Source: Nitrospinaceae bacterium
Lineage (GTDB): Bacteria > Nitrospinota > Nitrospinia > Nitrospinales > Nitrospinaceae
Direction of reading: 5' to 3'
NCBI GenBank assembly: GCA_029261395.1
Contig: JAJDBJ010000072.1
Location: forward strand, 1 to 52,061
Length of the DNA stretch: 52,061 bases
The notes beneath the pieces are model-generated. The model was not told the DNA's origin, searched no databases, and was given only the letters and a program-made list of their open reading frames with translations. Below are positions 45,775 through 52,061 of the stretch, piece by piece. The position numbers were made by a program, and so were the translations under genes. The number at the start of each line of letters is the position of its first letter. Position 1 is the first letter of the stretch.

Positions 45775-46605
45775 CTATTCGACAGCAGTCCAGTCTTCCC
45801 CGTTCCAGTGCAGGATGAGGCCGTTGTCGCCGACGGCATACATATTCTCCTCAGAGGTGCCCCAGATAGCGGTCAGGTATTCCTCGGTATTGGATTCGAT
45901 GCGGGTCCATTGGTCGCCGTCGAGGAACATGATCATCCCCATGTCGCCGACCGCAAAAACGAAATCTTCACTGGGTCCCCAGATATCGAGAAAGAACTCC
46001 ATCGTTTGGGAGGGCATTTCCTTGAACTCGGCGCCGTTGAAATGAATGATCGTGCCGTCGGAACCGCAGAAGTACATGTTGTTTGAGCCGAATCCGCAGA
46101 TGCTGTACAACTCGGCATTGGAGTTGAAGGTCAGGCGTTCCCAATGATCCCCTACCAGACGCAGGACCAGGCCATCGAACCCGACGGCGTACATGCACTC
46201 GTCGTTACCCCACAGACTGGCAACGTCCGTGTTGGTACCCGAATTCATGAACTTCCATTGGGAACCGTTCCAGCGGCCGATTTTTCCCAGACGGCAACCG
46301 ACAAAAATATCATCCGGTCCCCGGCCCCAGATGGCGGACATGGGCGGAAAGTTTTCGGTATCTTCCGGCTTCCACACGGTGCCGTCGTAGTGCAGAATTT
46401 TGCCGTCGGTGCACACTCCGTACAGATTGTCCGGTGCGCTTCCCCACATGCGTTTCATCGTCCAGCGTCCGCCGGAATCCATTTTGGTCCATTGTTTGCC
46501 GTCGAAATGCAGGATGGTGCCCTCGGCACCGCCGATGAATATATTGTCTTCGCCGAATCCGTAGACGGACAGCAAGTGACTGGTGGTCAGACTGCTCATG
46601 CTCAA
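45775..46605 (-). CDS. Seven-repeat beta-propeller protein, copy 1
   Basis: A 276-residue protein of seven units of ~39 residues, each like LTAIWGTSEENMYAVGDNGLILHWNGEDWT. The count of seven and the strict repeat suggest a single seven-bladed propeller. No signal peptide is seen (it starts MSMSSLTTSHLLSVYGFG), so it is probably cytoplasmic, or exported by another route. The pattern resembles repeats annotated in various families as galactose-oxidase-like, Kelch-like or Ycf48-like propellers, but no catalytic residues are evident. It is paralogous to the gene at 47123. Either of the two nearby ATGs could be used. Confidence 0.8.
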   Translation of the reverse strand: MSMSSLTTSHLLSVYGFGEDNIFIGGAEGTILHFDGKQWTKMDSGGRWTMKRMWGSAPDNLYGVCTDGKILHYDGTVWKPEDTENFPPMSAIWGRGPDDIFVGCRLGKIGRWNGSQWKFMNSGTNTDVASLWGNDECMYAVGFDGLVLRLVGDHWERLTFNSNAELYSICGFGSNNMYFCGSDGTIIHFNGAEFKEMPSQTMEFFLDIWGPSEDFVFAVGDMGMIMFLDGDQWTRIESNTEEYLTAIWGTSEENMYAVGDNGLILHWNGEDWTAVE

Positions 46606-46611
46606 CTCCCA

Positions 46612-47090
46612 TTAGGACAATAACAATACTCCCCTCCTTACCAAGGAGGGAATACTGGGGAGGTTATTAATAACCCCACCTCGGTCCTCCCCTTGGTAAG
46701 GGGAGGAGGAATAAAGAAAGTAGTTGCCCCATTCCTGGGGCGCCCGGCGTAGCGCCGGAGCTAATTTCGCTGGTGCGTCAGTACACGTCGGCAAATTATT
46801 TTCGCCAACCACGGTTTAAAATTCACCTGCGGAGGTACTCCGCCGATGAATCGAGCAACTACAAAAGCAGAAGGAAGAAGCCCCCCGGCCCCCTTTACAA
46901 GGGGGAGCAAACCACCCCTCACCCAATCCGTCACTCTGTGGATGCTCCCCGTGAGGGAGAGGACGGCGAACCGCCGCAGGAAACTTAAAACACAGATTCT
47001 TCGCTCCATTCCATTCCGCTCAGAATGACAAGACACATTCAATTGGTCATCCTGAGCGCCAGCGAAGGATCTTTGTTTTGCGAATCCAGT
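46612..47090. repeat. Cluster of palindromic intergenic repeats
   Basis: The 517-base spacer between the two propeller genes holds at least three inverted-repeat units. In 46629-46714, CCTCCTT-acc-AAGGAGG and CCTCCCCTT-ggt-AAGGGGAGG are themselves inversely related. In 46880-46970, CCCCCTT-tac-AAGGGGG and CCCTCAC...GTGAGGG occur. In 46999-47075, GATTCTTCGCT...GCTCAGAATGAC faces GTCATCCTGAGC...AGCGAAGGATC. The last is a repeat type seen between genes in many bacteria. No credible gene is present. Confidence 0.7.
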
Positions 47091-47122
47091 TGATCCTGTC
47101 TATTTTCTCTACGACCTTTTTA

Positions 47123-47959
47123 TTACAATGACAGGTCGTTCCATTGTTTTCCGTCGTAACGCAGGACGGTGCCATTTTCTCCGCAGGCATAGACCTGATC
47201 CGGACCCAGGCCCCGCACCTTGGTCAGATAATTATCGTTGCCCGATTCCATGGGACTCCATTGCTTGCCGTCGTAATGAAGAATGACGGCGTTGTCCCCG
47301 ACCGCAAAAATATTATCGTCCGCCGTGCCCCAGATCGCCAACAGGTATTCCTCGGTACCGGATTTCATCGGCGTCCATTCCTCGCCGTTGTAGTGCAGGA
47401 TGGTGCCTTCCGACCCGACGATGTAGACGCTGTTGTTGCTCGTGCCCCAGACTCCATAGAGAGAGACCGTCTCTGGGGTCAATTCTTCCCGGCGTTGAAA
47501 GGTGGTGCCGTCGTAGAACCGGTAAATGCCTTCGCCGCCGACAGCGTGGATATGTTCGATATCTTCTCCCCAGAATCCGAACAGATCGTGGATCGTGTTG
47601 GGTTCGCGGTATTCCCAGGTCTTACCGTTCCAAAACAACACGCGCCCCCCCACCCCGAATATGAAAAGATGTTCAGAGTCATAGCCATAAACCGAGTTGA
47701 GCGAGTCGTAATTTCCGGTATCAATCGCTTTCCAGTCTTTGCCTTCGTAGTGGAGCACCACACCGCCGATGCCGACCGCGTAGATATCGTTTTCATGCGC
47801 GGCCCAGATGCCCATCAGGGGATTGGTGTTGCCGGTGCGCACGGGGGTCCAGTCTTCCCCGTCATAGTGCTGGGGAATACCGTCTTTTCCGACTACGTAA
47901 ATGCTGTCTTCCCGGAGAGGGCAGATGTCCAGTAGATCTGGTTTTTCGCCTGTAAACAT
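47123..47959 (-). CDS. Seven-repeat beta-propeller protein, copy 2
   Basis: A 278-residue paralogue of the protein at 45775, again with seven ~39-residue units such as LLAIWGTADDNIFAVGDNAVILHYDGKQWSPMESG. The first and seventh units are the most divergent. No signal peptide is visible. A stretch in the fourth unit (GGEGIYRFYDGTTFQRREELT) departs from the consensus. The two copies are separated by repeat-rich spacer rather than fused, so they probably arose by gene duplication followed by insertion. Binding partner unknown. Confidence 0.8.
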   Translation of the reverse strand: MFTGEKPDLLDICPLREDSIYVVGKDGIPQHYDGEDWTPVRTGNTNPLMGIWAAHENDIYAVGIGGVVLHYEGKDWKAIDTGNYDSLNSVYGYDSEHLFIFGVGGRVLFWNGKTWEYREPNTIHDLFGFWGEDIEHIHAVGGEGIYRFYDGTTFQRREELTPETVSLYGVWGTSNNSVYIVGSEGTILHYNGEEWTPMKSGTEEYLLAIWGTADDNIFAVGDNAVILHYDGKQWSPMESGNDNYLTKVRGLGPDQVYACGENGTVLRYDGKQWNDLSL

Positions 47960-48107
47960 AAAACCCGTTCACCTTTCTTATCGTTCCGGACATGCGTTTC
48001 ACATCCCGGTGATGTCGAAGCCCTGTATTGTAACTGAAACCGGGGGCGACTCAATTAAAAGGATGACGAAAATCCTGTGGGGAGGGAATTTTTAAAAGGG
48101 AGAAAGG

Positions 48108-49007
48108 TCAGGCCGGCTCCCCTCCCGATCCCAGACGGAAAACCAGATTTTCCAGGTTCGGAAGATTGGGGGAATTTTTGAGTATTTCCTGAACGTCATC
48201 GTTGATGTCATTATGAATCAGCACCAGGCTTTTCAGATTTTTCAGGTACTTGGATTCTGCAATCGCGCGGGCACCCTCGTCGGTGATGTCGCATTCGTAC
48301 AAATCGAGCAAGTTCAGATTTTGCATATGCTCCGAATTTGCGATGGCCTGGACACCCCGGTTACCGATGGGGTTGAAGGTCATCGTCAACTGCTCCAGGT
48401 TTTTGAGGGTCTCGGAATTGGCCAGAGCAATGGCGCCTTCGGTTTCAACAAAGTTCCAGTTCAAATTGAGCTCGGTCAGCTTGGACAAATTGGAAGACTG
48501 TGCGATGGCCTTCGCGCCTGCGTCTCCGATGTTGTTGCGGTACACCGACAACTGATTGAGCCGCGTCAGGCTTTTAGAGTTCGCAATCGCCGTTATTCCC
48601 TCATCGCCCAGGCCGTCCCCTACCCACAGCGAAACCAGGTTTCCCATAATATTGGATTCGGCAAGAGCCTTGGCACCTTCCACCCCAACCTTGTTGTCAC
48701 TGAGGATCAACTCGGAAAGGTTCAGCATGGACTTGGATTTAGCCAGGGCCTTGGCGCCCTCATCCGTCACCTCATTATTGAACAGGTTGAGAACGGTCAG
48801 GTTTTTCATCGCCGGACATTCCAGGATTGCCCGCAGTCCGTCATCGCCGATTTCGTTGAACTCCAGAAACAGCGCGGTGATGGATTTGATCTCATCGCTT
48901 TTCATGATCTCGATGATATCCGCGTCCTTCAGTTCTTTTTCCCGCAAGTCGAGTTCGCTATTCTCGATATTGAGTCCCTCTTTGACCATATCTGCCGTGT
49001 CGACCAT
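48108..49007 (-). CDS. Cytoplasmic leucine-rich repeat protein (RNI-like), copy C
   Basis: A 299-residue protein with about nine LRR units of ~28 residues (for example VTDEGAKALAKSKSMLNLSELILSDNKV), closely related in pattern to the secreted copies A and B but without a signal peptide: it begins MVDTADMVKEGLNIENSELDL. One unit (WVGDGLGDEG) is shortened. The C-terminus after GLY-rich FRLGSGGEPA lacks a cap. It lies upstream of the propeller genes on the same strand and is divergent from the MoxR operon. It probably acts as a protein-binding scaffold in the cytoplasm. Confidence 0.85.
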   Translation of the reverse strand: MVDTADMVKEGLNIENSELDLREKELKDADIIEIMKSDEIKSITALFLEFNEIGDDGLRAILECPAMKNLTVLNLFNNEVTDEGAKALAKSKSMLNLSELILSDNKVGVEGAKALAESNIMGNLVSLWVGDGLGDEGITAIANSKSLTRLNQLSVYRNNIGDAGAKAIAQSSNLSKLTELNLNWNFVETEGAIALANSETLKNLEQLTMTFNPIGNRGVQAIANSEHMQNLNLLDLYECDITDEGARAIAESKYLKNLKSLVLIHNDINDDVQEILKNSPNLPNLENLVFRLGSGGEPA

Positions 49008-49227
49008 AATTCCGCCTTGCCCTCTTTGTCTGAGATGGATGTGAGAGGACTATTTTAGAAAAACCATCTGCTTTGTAAAGGGTTAAATTTAAAAGATTGA
49101 AGCCACCGCTTGTAGGAAGGCAGGGAGGTTGATATGATATCCGAGCATTCTCACCTGCAGACGGCTCATATAATATTGGATTACTTGAATTTAACTTGAA
49201 AATCGCCCTTTATTAGAGGCCTTTTTA
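49008..49227. promoter_or_regulatory. Divergent spacer between LRR copy C and the moxR operon
   Basis: The 220-base gap must hold both promoters. A perfect TATAAT lies at 49169-49174 on the plus strand, 54 bases before the MoxR ATG; a matching -35 box at the usual distance is poor. No ribosome-binding site of strong type precedes MoxR beyond AGAGG at about 49214-49218. Confidence 0.4.
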
Positions 49228-50220
49228 ATGACCCGGAACATTGAAGAAATAACCGCCACTGTCCAGCAATCGGGACAATTTATACCAAACATGATCCAGG
49301 AAATGGAGCGGGTGATGGTCGGACAGCGTTATTTAATCGACCGCCTCATTCTCGGCCTGCTCACAGGCGAACACATTTTGGTCGAGGGCGTACCCGGTCT
49401 GGCCAAAACCACCGCCGTTAAAACTCTGGCCCAAACCGTCGAAGCCAGCTTCAAACGCATTCAATTCACACCCGACCTGCTTCCGGCGGATTTGGTGGGC
49501 ACGCAGATTTATCAGCCGAAGACCGAAGAGTTTGTCGTGAAGAAAGGCCCTCTCTTTGCCAACATCATTCTAGCCGATGAAATCAATCGCGCGCCCGCCA
49601 AAGTGCAGAGCGCACTTTTGGAAGCGATGGAGGAACGACAGATCACCATCGGCGGCAAAACTTTCCCTCTGCCCGACCCGTTCATGGTGATGGCCACGCA
49701 GAACCCCATCGAACAGGAAGGGACTTATCCCTTGCCGGAAGCGCAGGTGGACCGGTTCGTCTTCAAACTGAAAATTGACTACCCCTCCAAGGAGGAAGAA
49801 AAACAAATCATCCAAAGGGCGTCGTCCTCCAACAACCATTCCAAAGTCAGCGCCGTGATTCATCCGGAAGATATCGCCAAAGCGCGGGGAGTTTACGAGT
49901 CGATCTATATTGACGAAAACCTGCAGGACTACATCGTCAATCTGGTTGCCGCCACGCGGTCGCCGGAAACCCACAACCTCAATTCCCTGAAAGCGATGAT
50001 CCAATACGGCGCATCGCCGCGTGCGTCCATTTTTCTGAATCGGGTGGCCAAAGCCTATGCGTTCATGCAGGGACGTGGGTATGTGGTGCCGCACGATATC
50101 AAAACCGTCGGGTTCGATATTCTTCGCCATCGCATCCTCCTGACATACGAAGCCGAGGCAGAAAACGTCACACCCGATGATGTCCTGAAAAAAATATTCG
50201 ACACGATTGAGGTTCCCTAA
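49228..50220 (+). CDS. MoxR-family AAA+ ATPase
   Basis: A 330-residue AAA+ protein with Walker A GVPGLAKT (54-61), Walker B ILADEINRAP (~112-121), sensor I MATQNPIEQEGTYPLPEAQVDRF and a C-terminal AAA lid. MoxR ATPases act as chaperones for maturation of metal- or VWA-domain protein complexes. The gene heads an operon with a DUF58 protein, a TPR protein and a BatD-like protein, the common MoxR-DUF58-Bat arrangement. The client complex is not known here. Confidence 0.93.
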   Translation: MTRNIEEITATVQQSGQFIPNMIQEMERVMVGQRYLIDRLILGLLTGEHILVEGVPGLAKTTAVKTLAQTVEASFKRIQFTPDLLPADLVGTQIYQPKTEEFVVKKGPLFANIILADEINRAPAKVQSALLEAMEERQITIGGKTFPLPDPFMVMATQNPIEQEGTYPLPEAQVDRFVFKLKIDYPSKEEEKQIIQRASSSNNHSKVSAVIHPEDIAKARGVYESIYIDENLQDYIVNLVAATRSPETHNLNSLKAMIQYGASPRASIFLNRVAKAYAFMQGRGYVVPHDIKTVGFDILRHRILLTYEAEAENVTPDDVLKKIFDTIEVP

Positions 50221-50228
50221 ACCCACTC

Positions 50229-51176
<948 letters not shown>

Positions 51177-51178
51177 AA

Positions 51179-51655
51179 ATGCCAACGCCCAACGAAAATG
51201 AAACCGACGCTCCCAAAAGACCTTCCAGTGGCTTCATTCCGTCTGCGGGCGTGAGCACCAAGCTAAAAGTCATCGTAATTGGATTGACGTTCATTACCAT
51301 AACGGCTTTCGGTATATTCACAGCCCTGTTCATCAAAAAAGCGTTTATTAAGGGACCCGACAGCGGGACATGGGGACCACAATTGATGACGATTGCCGAA
51401 GAGCTGAAAGACCGAGGGCTCAAACCGCAAGCTATCGAACACTATAAAAAATATTTGGAAACACAGGAGGTGGACCTGCATACCCGTTCTAGCATTTCTT
51501 TCAATATTGCCACATTGTATGTCGAGCTTGGCAAATGCGATGACGCGGTGGTCTGGTTCCTGCACGCTAAAGCCGCGCAATCCAATGCGCCCCGGGCCAG
51601 CAAAATAGAAAGTGAATTGCAACAATGCCGGAGCCAACCCAAGACATCCCAATGA
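51179..51655 (+). CDS. Membrane-anchored TPR-like protein
   Basis: A 158-residue protein with a cytoplasmic Pro-rich N-terminus, one membrane segment (residues ~28-51, VIVIGLTFITITAFGIFTAL) and a helical C-terminal part. Segments such as AEELKDRGLKPQAIEHYKKYLE and ISFNIATLYVELGKCDDAVVWFLHAKAA resemble two TPR-like helical hairpins. It starts two bases after the DUF58 stop and overlaps the next gene by four bases (ATGA, 51652-51655), so it belongs to the operon. TPR proteins are usual members of MoxR/Bat operons. Confidence 0.8.
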   Translation: MPTPNENETDAPKRPSSGFIPSAGVSTKLKVIVIGLTFITITAFGIFTALFIKKAFIKGPDSGTWGPQLMTIAEELKDRGLKPQAIEHYKKYLETQEVDLHTRSSISFNIATLYVELGKCDDAVVWFLHAKAAQSNAPRASKIESELQQCRSQPKTSQ

Positions 51656-52061
51656 ACTTTATAAAATGGCTGGCGATACTGGGATTATGGCTGGCGCCTC
51701 TGCAAGGTTTTGCTAATGCAGAGGCCCCGTCTCCGATCTCGGCTGAGACCCACGTCAGCCAACGCCAGGTGACTGTCGGCGATATCGTCACCTATTCCAT
51801 CATCGTCCGTCACGATACGGGCATTCATGTCCTGCCACCGAACCCTGCCCGCCATTTCGAAAAGGGATTTGAAGAAGTCGACCAGGGAGTCTCTGCGCCC
51901 AAAGAAATAGAGGGTCAACTGGAAGAAACATTCTGGTTCAAGTTCCGGGCGGATGCCGTCGGGTTCTACAACCTCCCGAAAATTCCCATCGAGTTTACGG
52001 CTCCGTCGCCGAACGATGCGTCTCACCCCATACCGGGAACCTTGCAAGCGCCCGCATCGGT
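51652..52061 (+). CDS. BatD-like exported protein, N-terminal part (cut by window edge)
   Basis: The frame opens at ATG 51652 and runs off the right edge, giving 136 residues. Residues 1-23 form a signal peptide (NFIKWLAILGLWLAPLQGFANA). The mature start, with ETHVSQRQVTVGDIVTYSIIVRH, then VLPPNPARHFEKGFEEVD and EETFWFKFRADAVGFYNLPKIPI, looks like an oxygen-tolerance BatD-type beta-sandwich domain. The family and context (MoxR-DUF58-TPR) agree, but the C-terminal half, including any membrane anchor, is missing. Confidence 0.65.
   Translation, partial: MNFIKWLAILGLWLAPLQGFANAEAPSPISAETHVSQRQVTVGDIVTYSIIVRHDTGIHVLPPNPARHFEKGFEEVDQGVSAPKEIEGQLEETFWFKFRADAVGFYNLPKIPIEFTAPSPNDASHPIPGTLQAPAS

Overview
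The window looks like a chromosomal segment of a Gram-negative bacterium: it has a lipobox lipoprotein, two GspE/PilB-type ATPases and many Sec signal peptides. The mix of RNI-like leucine-rich repeat proteins, NHL and seven-repeat propeller proteins, a PCP_red-domain protein beside Mrp, and a leuB-asd pair would fit Nitrospinota or a nearby lineage. That placement is inference only; no rRNA gene or taxonomic marker is present. Core genes (leu/asd, trp, topoisomerases) look moderately GC-rich, while bases 1-8,500 are visibly more AT-rich and mosaic.

Bases 1-8,560 form an accessory region downstream of asd. Four same-direction repeats (about 272-418, 2789-2892, 6385-6570 and 8473-8702) each contain the 3' end of asd plus a conserved stretch just beyond its stop codon. 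They split the region into cargo blocks: a cut-off C5 DNA methyltransferase; a block with a seryl-tRNA-synthetase-like amino acid ligase, two membrane proteins and a CBS protein; a block with a methyltransferase and an osmoprotectant ABC transporter; and a block with two secreted proteins, one carrying a deaminase-like HSE...PC...C signature. This resembles serial integration at the 3' end of asd, but no recombinase lies inside the window.

Bases 8,565-15,113 hold leuB-asd behind a good sigma70-type promoter, truA (TTG start) behind a terminator hairpin, and two Mrp/ApbC ATPases with a PCP_red and a DUF971 companion. Bases 15,635-25,934 hold parC-parE and two paralogous GAF-GAF-MshEN-GspE ATPases. 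These are followed on the minus strand by trmFO, topA, dprA, a lipoprotein with a TolC-like look, and an M50-type membrane protease (32,065-32,970).

From 45,585 down to 33,031 lies a long minus-strand run. A trp operon (E-G-D-C-F-B-A) starts at a clear promoter followed by an attenuator-like hairpin. It continues with close spacing into a family 2 glycosyltransferase, a secreted LRR protein, a 12-unit NHL propeller, a second secreted LRR protein and proA. Upstream of trp are two paralogous seven-repeat propeller proteins and a cytoplasmic LRR protein, separated by a patch of palindromic intergenic repeats. The right end carries a MoxR-DUF58-TPR-BatD-like operon, cut by the window edge.

The points most worth following up are the asd-tail repeat array, the secreted deaminase-like pair it carries, the interrupted small ORF and terminator in front of truA, the trp leader hairpin, and a local tract of identity between the two GspE paralogues.
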